The notes under the pieces: generated by a model
The model's database searches: none
What the model saw: only the letters and a program-made list of their open reading frames with translations
What the model was told of the DNA's origin: nothing
DNA from: Firmicutes bacterium HGW-Firmicutes-2
Lineage (GTDB): Bacteria > Bacillota > Clostridia > Lachnospirales > Vallitaleaceae
Direction of reading: 5' to 3'
Assembly (NCBI GenBank): GCA_002841495.1
Contig: PGZV01000005.1
Span: 223,212 to 287,211 of the forward strand
DNA length: 64,000 bases
Made by a program: the position numbers and the translations under genes
Shown here: in pieces, positions 1 to 6,921 of the stretch
Position numbering within the stretch: the first letter of the stretch is position 1
Layout: each line of letters starts with the position of its first letter

Positions 1-379
1 GATAACGTAAAGTTAGGCATCTTTTTTCTTGTACTTGATTGGAAGGCGCAACATTAAGAGCAGCCATATAGTAGTGATTGGCTGTATCGTAGATGCCTAA
101 AAAGCGATATATATTTCCTAGTAAATTACAGGTATGGTAGAGTTCATCATAAGCAAATTGGGTGATTTCTAGATTATATGCTCTTAAGGCAAAATCAAGA
201 GCTAGGTAGAAATCGCTTAAGTAATAATGGCAGTAAGCTATGGTATTTAAGGTCTCTAGATGATTGGGATTTGACTTAAGATGTTCCATTGCAGCATTTT
301 TGAAAAGATGGGGATTTGAATCCGTCATCTCATATTTGATATAGCCTTTTCCCCCATTATTAATCATTAGAATACTCAT
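1..379 (-). CDS. TPR-like repeat protein, N-terminal part, runs off the left edge
   Basis: A minus-strand frame opens with ATG at 379 and stays open to base 1, giving 126 codons without a stop. The translation starts MSILMINNGGKGYIKYEMTD and continues as paired amphipathic helices with the spacing of tetratricopeptide repeats, such as HLETLNTIAYCHYYLSDFYLALDFALRAY split over two helices near residues 41-70. A G-rich Shine-Dalgarno stretch (GGGGGTGG) lies just upstream. Such proteins usually act as protein-binding scaffolds. The partner is not visible here, and the C-terminal part is outside the window, so fusion to another domain cannot be excluded. Confidence 0.6.
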   Translation of the reverse strand, partial: MSILMINNGGKGYIKYEMTDSNPHLFKNAAMEHLKSNPNHLETLNTIAYCHYYLSDFYLALDFALRAYNLEITQFAYDELYHTCNLLGNIYRFLGIYDTANHYYMAALNVAPSNQVQEKRCLTLRY

Positions 380-562
380 CTCAACCACCCCCGTAATTGA
401 TTGGTTCAACAAATGCCAAATGAATGCAATAAACAATAAGTCTTTATACCTATATACAACATACACAAGTACTAGTTTAACATTATAAGAAAACAATTAG
501 AACGATACATATAATAGAAATGTATCCTTAATGGCTAAATGTGTTATGAAATGTCTTTAAAA

Positions 563-602
563 TAAAAAACCGTTCGACAAAACTTGTCAATTAACGGTTT
601 AA
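563..602 (-). terminator. Rho-independent terminator of the HD-GYP gene
   Basis: An 8-bp stem (AAACCGTT at 567-574 with AACGGTTT at 593-600) encloses a smaller GACAA/TTGTC hairpin. On the minus strand it is followed by TTTTTTATTTT, and it lies 10 bases past the stop codon of the gene ending at 613. The rest of the 380-612 gap shows nothing recognisable. Confidence 0.8.
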
Positions 603-612
603 GTATGACGAA

Positions 613-1677
613 TTATATGAAATCAACAATAAAAACTGATACATCTGTCAACATATCAATAATCGTGCCATCCTCTTTTTTTATAAGAGGACGAGAAGGT
701 GATTGTTTATTAATAAAAATGACTTCACCTCTTTGACCATTACTAAGAAGAACGTGTTCACCTATGAAATTCTGTGCAATATGTTCTAAGAAAATATATA
801 AGTATTGCGTGTCAAGGAAGCCATAACATTCTTCTTCAAACATACGGATCACATCGAGTGGATGGTAACGCTTATGATAGGGTCTTTCACTGGTCATAGC
901 ATCATAGATATCTACGATGGATATAATCTTAGGGTAGGGGTGTATGCTTTCCCATTTGAGACCTAAGGGATAGCCCTGGCCGTTCATTTTCTCATGGTGC
1001 ATTAAAACCGCTTGCTTAATACCGGTAGGAAGGTCTGAACCCATAACCATTTGATAGCCTAAGGTGGTATGTTGTTTGATATGGGCGAACTCTTCATCGG
1101 TTAAAGGGCCTTTTTTATTCAAAATAGTTTGATTCACCATGATTTTACCGATGTCATGGAGCAGACCGGCCAAAGCTAATTCTTTGATGCTTAGTTCTGA
1201 CATACCCAACCATTTTCCGAGAATACTGGCCAAAAGAGACACATTCATTGAATGGTTATAGGTCACATCATCTGCCGAGTTCAATCTGCACATATAACTG
1301 AAAAGTTGCGACTGGGAAACGGTTGTATCTAATATATCATCCACCAGCTTTGTTAGGCCTTTACTATTGATTGTGCCTGTATCAACAATTTGTGCCAACT
1401 GATTTTGTATATCTTCCACTTTACGGTCGTACTTATAAGAAAACTCAATAAAAGCAGGCGTACTAGCAAGTGCCTGACGCATTTGGCTAACCGGAACAAC
1501 CTCTTCTTGGGGATATACATATATATCATGAATATGATAAAGATTGATTTTAACGATATGATTAGCTGAGATCAGTGTATCCTTGGGAACAAGTAATATG
1601 CCTTCTGAATTAAAGACATCCTTTGCCAATCGCATATTAACTTTAATATTTTCTTGATTAATTCTAATTGGATTCAT
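613..1677 (-). CDS. HD-GYP domain protein, probable cyclic-di-GMP phosphodiesterase
   Basis: A 354-residue cytoplasmic protein. HD-GYP proteins hydrolyse cyclic di-GMP with a bi- or trinuclear metal site. The metal-binding HD pair is visible at about residues 174-175 (LLHDIGK), followed by HHEKMNGQGYP at 227-237, where the family has HHExxDGxGYP, and by DAMTSERPYHKRY. The first 120 residues look like the small N-terminal domain common in Clostridial HD-GYP proteins, and no membrane segment is visible. The gene stands alone, with its own promoter and terminator. The GYP-loop Asp is replaced by Asn (MNGQGYP), but the metal ligands are kept, so activity is likely. A GGDEF protein at 32275 and a degenerate one at 29488 belong to the same signalling network. 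Confidence 0.9.
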   Translation of the reverse strand: MNPIRINQENIKVNMRLAKDVFNSEGILLVPKDTLISANHIVKINLYHIHDIYVYPQEEVVPVSQMRQALASTPAFIEFSYKYDRKVEDIQNQLAQIVDTGTINSKGLTKLVDDILDTTVSQSQLFSYMCRLNSADDVTYNHSMNVSLLASILGKWLGMSELSIKELALAGLLHDIGKIMVNQTILNKKGPLTDEEFAHIKQHTTLGYQMVMGSDLPTGIKQAVLMHHEKMNGQGYPLGLKWESIHPYPKIISIVDIYDAMTSERPYHKRYHPLDVIRMFEEECYGFLDTQYLYIFLEHIAQNFIGEHVLLSNGQRGEVIFINKQSPSRPLIKKEDGTIIDMLTDVSVFIVDFI

Positions 1678-1727
1678 AGCGACCTCAGTTTGTGAATTCG
1701 TGATTAAAATGTCTTAACACTTAACCA

Positions 1728-1756
1728 ATTATAGCATAGGGTTAATTATGTAACAA
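1728..1756 (-). promoter_or_regulatory. Sigma-A type promoter of the HD-GYP gene
   Basis: On the minus strand, TTGTTA (1751-1756) and TATAAT (1728-1733) are separated by 17 bp, about 50 bp before the ATG at 1677. It is divergent from the promoter at 1772-1800. Confidence 0.6.
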
Positions 1757-1771
1757 CCGTTCCAATAAAGA

Positions 1772-1800
1772 TTCACATACAGATGATTTATAGGTATAAT
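1772..1800 (+). promoter_or_regulatory. Sigma-A type promoter of the histidine phosphatase gene
   Basis: TTCACA (1772-1777), 17 bp, TATAAT (1795-1800). The predicted transcript start near 1807 argues against the in-frame GTG at 1808 as start codon, because that would be leaderless, and supports the ATG at 1859. Confidence 0.7.
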
Positions 1801-1858
1801 GGAGTGAGTGAGAGTAGAAGTTGTTAACAATATTGGCATAGATGAAGGAGTGGGCCTA

Positions 1859-2503
1859 ATGTTAGAGATTTATATAACGCGACATGGTGAGACAGAGTGG
1901 AATAGAATAAGAAGATTTCAAGGTCAAGGAGATTCAGAGCTGACGGAACTGGGAAAGCAACAAGCGGCATGGTTAGGGCAAAGATTGAAAAATATTGGTA
2001 TAAAAACGATATATTCCAGTCCTCTTGGAAGGGCTAAACATACATCAGAAATCATGAATGCCTATATCGGTGGCAAGATTATTTATGATGATCGACTAAA
2101 AGAAATGCATGTTGGTGATTGGGAAGGTAGGATGATATCAGAAATTGAGATTGAGATGCCAACGGTGCATTCAGATTTCTGGCATAATCCAAAAGAATTC
2201 TCAGTAGAAGGTCAAGAAAGTTTTGAAAGTGTTCAAAACAGAGCAGCAGAATTTTTTGAATCGCTTCTAAAAAAACATAGCTCCGGAAGAATCTTTATCG
2301 TAGCCCATGCCATCGTTATAAAAGGCCTATTAAATTACATACAAGGTCGTGATGTGGAACATTTTTGGGAAGGTAAGCACATATTACCTACCAGTCTAAC
2401 CAGAATCAATGCAGACGAAGATCGACTCAGTGTGGTTTACATGAGTGACGTCTCCCATTATGAAAAACCCATGGAACAAGGATGGTTTATTGACGAGGTT
2501 TAG
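1859..2503 (+). CDS. Histidine phosphatase family protein (phosphoglycerate mutase / CobC-like)
   Basis: A 214-residue cytoplasmic phosphatase. The phosphohistidine motif RHGETEWN lies at residues 8-15, and SSPLGRAKHTSEI and VAHAIVIKGLL supply the second Arg and second His of the two-His phosphatase fold. Family members act on phosphoglycerate, phosphoserine, fructose-2,6-bisphosphate or alpha-ribazole phosphate, and sequence alone does not choose between them. The start at 1859 is chosen because AAGGAGTGGG sits 5-8 bases upstream; the earlier GTG at 1808 has no proper site. The 3' end overlaps the convergent Cys-rich gene by 17 bp. Cys-rich small domain proteins often accompany cobalamin genes, which weakly favours a CobC-like role; this is inference. 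Confidence 0.85.
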   Translation: MLEIYITRHGETEWNRIRRFQGQGDSELTELGKQQAAWLGQRLKNIGIKTIYSSPLGRAKHTSEIMNAYIGGKIIYDDRLKEMHVGDWEGRMISEIEIEMPTVHSDFWHNPKEFSVEGQESFESVQNRAAEFFESLLKKHSSGRIFIVAHAIVIKGLLNYIQGRDVEHFWEGKHILPTSLTRINADEDRLSVVYMSDVSHYEKPMEQGWFIDEV

Positions 2504-2744
2504 TCTTATTAAAAACCTGTTCTCTTAGCAGCTTATTAATATATAGATCGCTATCAGGACGATGGGGCAGTAAACAATTACTACAATCCTTAACACCATT
2601 AACAAGAATAAAATTGCCTTTACACTCTAATAAATAAAGGGGACAGTAACAATACTTACAATTAAACGTATCCGGTTGATCCGTCATATGACAAGGAAAA
2701 TAATCACAATCCTTATTATTAAAAAAAGCATAACTATTCTTCAT
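2487..2744 (-). CDS. Cysteine-rich small domain protein
   Basis: An 85-residue protein, start MKNSYAFFNNKDCDYFPCH, with nine cysteines. Motifs such as CKYCYCPLY and GVKDCSNCLLPH are those of the Cys-rich small domain family (PF04071), which probably binds metal, likely zinc or an Fe-S cluster; the function is unknown. The start at 2744 is preferred over a TTG at 2762 because AAAGGTG lies about 8 bases upstream of it. It converges on and overlaps the histidine phosphatase gene. The pairing may be functional, since both families turn up with cobamide metabolism genes, but no other cobalamin gene is in this window. Confidence 0.8.
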   Translation of the reverse strand: MKNSYAFFNNKDCDYFPCHMTDQPDTFNCKYCYCPLYLLECKGNFILVNGVKDCSNCLLPHRPDSDLYINKLLREQVFNKTKPRQ

Positions 2745-2796
2745 AACACACACACCTTTCAATAGAACTTATTAAAAAAGAGAAATTAAAAGCACA

Positions 2797-2902
2797 CCTC
2801 TTTGTTCTTCTCTAGGAAAGACAATACTATGTAAACTATCAAGGTAGTCTTTCCTGCCGGAACAATTTGCTTCGCAAAACGAGGCGTAGCCTCTTTGTTC
2901 TA
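2797..2902. repeat. Hairpin-rich dispersed repeat, copy R1
   Basis: This non-coding stretch contains a 9-bp stem AGGAAAGAC/GTCTTTCCT (about 2814-2854), then TTTGC-TTC-GCAAA, then GAGGC-GTA-GCCTC, and ends CTCTTTGTTCT. The same modules recur at 18309-18484 (R2) and 30170-30241 (R3): CTTTCCTGYCG, AACGARGCNNAGCYTC and TTTKTT. It resembles a REP- or MITE-like element, and no ORF is present. The following 2903-3035 segment is AT-rich with nothing I recognise. Confidence 0.6.
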
Positions 2903-3035
2903 ATAAATGTATCAAGTATGCATCTAAATTGCAATAAAAATCAAGAATATAATGTACTTATACTACTTTAACAATATGTAATCAGTTCGATATACCCTTA
3001 AAATACTGATTCGAGCTTTAGAAAACAGTGCTTCA

Positions 3036-3178
3036 ACCAACATCGACCATGAAGTTCCTGGAATCAGTGTGTGTGATGGAGCAAGTCAGCATGGATGCTG
3101 ACCGTCGACTTTTGGTGCATGGATGCACCAATCGGAGACCGTAATCATATACACTGTGGAAGGGTTTTCATGGGACCT
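3036..3178 (+). ncRNA. TwoAYGGAY-type structured RNA, copy A
   Basis: A 143-nt element differing from copy C (56381-56523) at only five positions. Predicted fold: outer stem CCATGAA/TTCATGG, then TTCC/GGAA, then a 13-bp stem CAGTGTGTGTGAT/ATCATATACACTG (two G-U pairs). Inside are two hairpins, GTCAGC-ATGGAT-GCTGAC (3085-3102) and TTGGTGC-ATGGAT-GCACCAA, with ATGGAT at 3119-3124. The paired AYGGAY hexaloops are the defining feature of the TwoAYGGAY RNA motif, which has no known function. Strand is assigned by GGA in the loops. No promoter is obvious, and the element lies between two minus-strand genes. Confidence 0.75.
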
Positions 3179-3200
3179 TATTTTGAAACACTCTAATTTT

Positions 3201-3277
3201 TATTTTAAAAAGCAGTACGTATTCATTTTATAGCCTTTCCTCAAGAGGATCTAGCAAAAAATGAACACATACTGCTT
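3201..3277 (-). terminator. Long-stem terminator downstream of the GGGtGRT operon
   Basis: A 20-bp inverted repeat (3210-3229 with 3258-3277, only two G-U-compatible changes) encloses a 28-nt loop. On the minus strand it is followed by TTTTTAAAATAAAAATT. It sits 83 bp past the stop codon at 3360. Confidence 0.6.
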
Positions 3278-3338
3278 TATTTATACCACTAATTAATTAC
3301 TATTTCTAATGCAAAAGTAAATACATACTTTAATCTTG

Positions 3339-3361
3339 CCAACATCGACCATGAAGTTCCT
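3339..3361 (+). repeat. Solitary 23-nt 5' end of the TwoAYGGAY element
   Basis: CCAACATCGACCATGAAG plus TTCCT is identical to the first 23 nt of elements A and C, and then homology stops. It overlaps two bases of the stop codon of the minus-strand gene that ends at 3360. Full copy A lies 160 bp away in the same orientation, so this may be a remnant left by deletion or an abortive insertion. Confidence 0.7.
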
Positions 3362-4361
3362 AAGCCTTCTTCATAGCCTCTTCAACCGCAACCGCAACCG
3401 CAACAGAAGCACCAACCATAGGGTTGTTACCCATTCCGATTAATCCCATCATCTCAACGTGAGCAGGAACTGAAGAAGAACCGGCAAACTGAGCATCAGA
3501 GTGCATTCTACCCATAGTATCTGTCATACCATAAGAAGCTGGACCTGCACCCATATTATCTGGATGTAAAGTTCTACCAGTACCACCACCTGAGGCAACA
3601 GAGAAGAATTTCTTACCAAGAAGGTTACATTCTTTCTTGTAAGTACCAACAGTTGGGTGTTGGAAGCGAGTAGGGTTAGTAGAGTTTCCTGTTATAGAAA
3701 CATCAACGCCTTCAGCATGCATAATCGCAACACCTTCAACAACATCATCCGCGCCAAAGCACTTAACAGCACCACGAGGACCATCTGAAAAACGCGTCTC
3801 TTTAATCACATTAAGTTTACCTGTAGCATAATCAAGTTCAGTCTCAACATGTGTAAAACCGTTGATTCTAGAAATCATATAAGCGGCATCTTTTCCAAGA
3901 CCATTTAAGATAACTCTAAGTGGGTTGGTTCTAACTCTGTTAGCGCTCATAGCAATACCAATAGCACCTTCAGCAGCAGCAAAAGACTCATGACCGGCAA
4001 CCAATGCAAAACATTGAGTTTCTTCTTTTAGGAGCATAGCAGCTAGGTTACCGTGACCGATTCCAACAGCTCTTTGATCAGCAACTGAACCTGGAATACA
4101 GAAAGCCTGTAAACCTTCACCAAGCGTTTCAGCAACGTCAGCTGCAGCAGTTTGACCTTTTTTAATAGCAATAGCAGCACCTAAAGTGTATGACCACAAT
4201 GCGTTATCAAAACAGATAGGTTGAATGCCTTTAACGATTTCATGAACATCAACGCCTTTGTCTAAACATAATTGTCTAGCATCTTCTAATGTACCAAGTT
4301 CATATTTGTTAAGTACGGGCGTAATTTGATTGATTCTTCTATCATAACTCTCAAATAACAT
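3360..4361 (-). CDS. GGGtGRT family protein, function unknown
   Basis: A 333-residue cytoplasmic protein that carries the family's name motif, GGGTGRT, at about residues 258-264, in the context FSVASGGGTGRTLHPDN. The C-terminus is rich in Gly and Ala (MGNNPMVGASVAVAVAVEEA). Proteins of this family occur in anaerobic Clostridia and relatives, next to a NifU-like partner, exactly as here; the biochemical role is not established. The start is supported by AGGAGGAATAAAATC before the ATG. It is the second gene of a two-gene operon, 22 bp after the NifU-like gene. The Gly-rich motif suggests a nucleotide- or cofactor-binding loop; this is inference. A 23-nt fragment of the dispersed RNA element abuts its stop codon. 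Confidence 0.85.
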   Translation of the reverse strand: MLFESYDRRINQITPVLNKYELGTLEDARQLCLDKGVDVHEIVKGIQPICFDNALWSYTLGAAIAIKKGQTAAADVAETLGEGLQAFCIPGSVADQRAVGIGHGNLAAMLLKEETQCFALVAGHESFAAAEGAIGIAMSANRVRTNPLRVILNGLGKDAAYMISRINGFTHVETELDYATGKLNVIKETRFSDGPRGAVKCFGADDVVEGVAIMHAEGVDVSITGNSTNPTRFQHPTVGTYKKECNLLGKKFFSVASGGGTGRTLHPDNMGAGPASYGMTDTMGRMHSDAQFAGSSSVPAHVEMMGLIGMGNNPMVGASVAVAVAVEEAMKKA

Positions 4362-4383
4362 GATTTTATTCCTCCTGTATATT

Positions 4384-5076
4384 CTATTCGTGTCTTGGGT
4401 CTATGACTTTAACAGCTTCGTTAAAACGACCGTATTGACTCGTTGCTTTTTCCATTGCTTCATTAGCATCTATACCTTTAGCAACCATTTCCATCATTTT
4501 TCCAAGATGAACAAATCTGTATCCGATGACTTCGCCATTAGCATCAAGTCCCATACCGACAACATAACCTTCAGCCATTTCAAGGTAACGTACACCTTTA
4601 GCACTTGTACCGTACATCGTACCAACTTGTGATCTTAATCCTTTTCCAAGGTCTTCAAGGCCTGCACCAATAGGTAGACCACCTTCGGAGAAAGCTGTTT
4701 GGGTTCTTCCATAAGAAATTTGTAAGAAAAGCTCTCTCATAGCCACATTGATGGCATCACAGACTAAGTCTGTATTCAAAGCTTCTAGAATGGTTTTTCC
4801 AGTTAGAATTTCTGAAGCCATAGCAGCAGAGTGGGTCATGCCTGAACAACCGATGGTTTCGATCAGTGCCTCATGAATAATACCATCTTTTACATTAAGG
4901 GTTAACTTACAAGCGCCTTGTTGTGGAGCACACCAACCGATACCATGTGTTAAACCGGAAATATCGGTAACATCATAAGCTTTGACCCATTTTCCTTCTT
5001 CTGGAATTGGAGCGGGTCCGTGAATTGGTCCTCTTGAAACTGTACACATATTTTCTACTTCATGTGAGTAAATCAT
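4384..5076 (-). CDS. NifU/IscU-like iron-sulfur scaffold family protein, GGGtGRT partner
   Basis: A 230-residue protein. Residues about 45-125 resemble the NifU N-terminal/IscU fold, with cysteines in GIGWCAPQQGACKL, ETIGCSGMTHSAAMASEILTGK (split here only for reading) and DLVCDAI, the expected spacing for three scaffold ligands. IscU-type proteins build [2Fe-2S] clusters. The C-terminal 100 residues are not typical of IscU and probably belong to the specialised partner of GGGtGRT proteins. AAGGAG lies 7 bases before the ATG at 5076. No cysteine desulfurase gene is adjacent, so a general Fe-S assembly role is unproven. It leads the operon with the GGGtGRT gene. Confidence 0.75.
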   Translation of the reverse strand: MIYSHEVENMCTVSRGPIHGPAPIPEEGKWVKAYDVTDISGLTHGIGWCAPQQGACKLTLNVKDGIIHEALIETIGCSGMTHSAAMASEILTGKTILEALNTDLVCDAINVAMRELFLQISYGRTQTAFSEGGLPIGAGLEDLGKGLRSQVGTMYGTSAKGVRYLEMAEGYVVGMGLDANGEVIGYRFVHLGKMMEMVAKGIDANEAMEKATSQYGRFNEAVKVIDPRHE

Positions 5077-5373
5077 ATTGGATCTCCTTCCGTTACATTG
5101 ATTGTATGGTTAAGGCGTCAAAAACACTTTAACCATTGTATAAAAATTGACAAATTTATATCTCTAATTTGGCGAAATAAACTAATCGCTATTAGAGGCA
5201 AGGATAGGAAGATTTCTATGATTGTGAGATTAGTAATCATTTAATCAACCAACCTATAAATTGTATGTTGCACACCTAGAATATTTTATCATGAATGCCA
5301 TAAATATTCAAAGCAAATATAGATAAATCGTTAAAAAATTATTTAGTGACAAAACCACAGTGGTTATGGCTAT

Positions 5374-5410
5374 TAAAAAAGGTCTCTAAGCTTTATCCAC
5401 TAAGAGACCT
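5374..5410 (-). terminator. Terminator of the gltBD operon
   Basis: The stem AGGTCTCT/AGAGACCT is followed by TTTTTT on the minus strand, 33 bp past the gltD stop. In the rest of the 5077-5442 gap I see only AT-rich sequence that must contain the promoter of the NifU-like gene, but no clean -35/-10 pair. Confidence 0.85.
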
Positions 5411-5442
5411 CATTTGATTGAGCCATAATTCTATAGTAAAGT

Positions 5443-6909
5443 CTATTTCAACGTACTTCTAAGATATGTTTCACCCATTAAGTATTGATCCACCTCATAA
5501 GCCATATTTCTTCCTTCTGAGATCGCGTGTACAACAAGTGATTGGCCACGTCGCATGTCACCGGAAGTGAAAATGCCGGGGATGGAAGTTTGGAAAGACC
5601 GATCACTAGCAACATTACCTCTTGAGTCATATTCTACACCAAGATCATCTAAAAGCCCGGTATGTTCAGGGTGTAAGAAGCCCATTGCAAAGAGGATTAG
5701 ATCAGCTTCAAGGATAAATTCGCTGCCTTCAATTTCTTTCATATTGAAACGGCCATCAACTTCTTCCCAAGCCAGTCTTACACACCTAAGCCCTGTCACT
5801 TCACCTTTGTCATTTCCGATAAAAGCTTTAGTACCCACAGAGAACTCACGAATATCTTTGTTTAAAGTTGCTTCAGCCTCATCATGAGAAGAAGAGGTCT
5901 TGTAAAGCCTTGGAAAAACTGGCCAAGGTTGAGTGATATCACGTTCTTTTGGAGGCATTGGTAGCAATTCAAGTTGGGTAACATCAATAGCACCTTGTCT
6001 TAATGAAGTACCGATACAGTCAGAGCCGGTATCACCACCACCAATGACCACCACTTTTTTGCCTTCAGCGGTAATGGCGATGTCCTCAGGAATCTGTCCA
6101 CCAGCTACCCGCTTATTAGATTGAGGTAAGAAATCCATAGCAAAATGAATACCGCTAAGATCGCGACCGGAGATGGTCAAATCTCTAGGTTCTGTCGAAC
6201 CACCGGTTAAACAAATGACATCATAATCATTCTTAAGGGTTTGTACGGTAATATCAACACCAACATTGGTGCTGGTTCGGATTTGAACGCCTTCAGCCAC
6301 CATTTGATCAACCCTTCTTTGAATATAGGATTTTGGCAACTTATAGTCCGGTACACCGTACCTTACAGCACCACCAATGGCATCTGAACGTTCAAAAAGC
6401 GTAACATCATGTCCGACACGAGCCAGTTGTTGAGCTGCAGCCATACCGGCAGGACCTGATCCGACAATTGCTACTGTTTTGCCTGTTCGAATAGCAGGCG
6501 GTTCCGGTTTAATCCAACCTTCGGCCCAACCTTTTTCAGCGATAGCTAACTCAATGTGCTCGATGGTAATCGGGTCTTTAATGAGACCAAGGACACAACC
6601 GCTTTCACAGGGTGCAGGACAGATTTTCCCTGTGAATTCAGGGAAGTTGTTGGTTGTGTGTAAGACTTGCAAAGCTTTTTCCCATTGGTTGTTATAGACC
6701 AAATCGTTAAAGTCCGGAATAATATTGCCAAGAGGGCAACTTGATGAGCAAAAAGGGATGCCGCAATCCATACATCTTGATGCTTGGACTCTGATCTCGG
6801 TTTCATCAACAGGTATGAAGATGTCATCAAAATCAGAGATTCTTTTATCAGCAGGTTTATAAGTACCATTATTTCTAGCATATTCCTTAAATCCTGTAAG
6901 TTTTCCCAT
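5443..6909 (-). CDS. gltD: Glutamate synthase small subunit
   Basis: A 488-residue FAD/NADPH subunit that passes electrons to GltB for glutamine + 2-oxoglutarate -> 2 glutamate. N-terminal cysteines C46, C49, C54, C58 (CMDCGIPFCSSSC) and C97, C101, C105 are those of the two [4Fe-4S] clusters. GSGPAG at 150-155 is the FAD site and VVVIGGGDTGSDC near 290 is the NAD(P)H site. The start at 6909 follows TTAGGAGGTGATCAAA; a GTG nine bases earlier lies inside that ribosome site. It is 12 bp after gltB in one operon. The NfnB paralogue at 12795 shares the fold but has a different partner. Confidence 0.95.
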   Translation of the reverse strand: MGKLTGFKEYARNNGTYKPADKRISDFDDIFIPVDETEIRVQASRCMDCGIPFCSSSCPLGNIIPDFNDLVYNNQWEKALQVLHTTNNFPEFTGKICPAPCESGCVLGLIKDPITIEHIELAIAEKGWAEGWIKPEPPAIRTGKTVAIVGSGPAGMAAAQQLARVGHDVTLFERSDAIGGAVRYGVPDYKLPKSYIQRRVDQMVAEGVQIRTSTNVGVDITVQTLKNDYDVICLTGGSTEPRDLTISGRDLSGIHFAMDFLPQSNKRVAGGQIPEDIAITAEGKKVVVIGGGDTGSDCIGTSLRQGAIDVTQLELLPMPPKERDITQPWPVFPRLYKTSSSHDEAEATLNKDIREFSVGTKAFIGNDKGEVTGLRCVRLAWEEVDGRFNMKEIEGSEFILEADLILFAMGFLHPEHTGLLDDLGVEYDSRGNVASDRSFQTSIPGIFTSGDMRRGQSLVVHAISEGRNMAYEVDQYLMGETYLRSTLK

Positions 6910-6921
6910 TTTGATCACCTC

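Noticed and set aside
1808-1858. GTG at 1808 as start of the histidine phosphatase
   Set aside because: The predicted transcript starts near 1807 and no usable site precedes the GTG; the ATG at 1859 has a good site and the family start.
3036-3178. RNA element considered as a bidirectional terminator or hammerhead-type ribozyme
   Set aside because: No T run follows the main stem, no ribozyme core motif is present, and the conserved parts are the two loops and covarying stems.
4360-4632. Plus-strand ORF of 90 codons antisense to the NifU-like gene
   Set aside because: It is a shadow of a clearly real gene; Cys/Phe/His/Thr-rich translation without a ribosome site.
6546-6881. Minus-strand ORF inside gltD in another frame
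   Set aside because: gltD has all its motifs across this region, so the second frame is coincidental.
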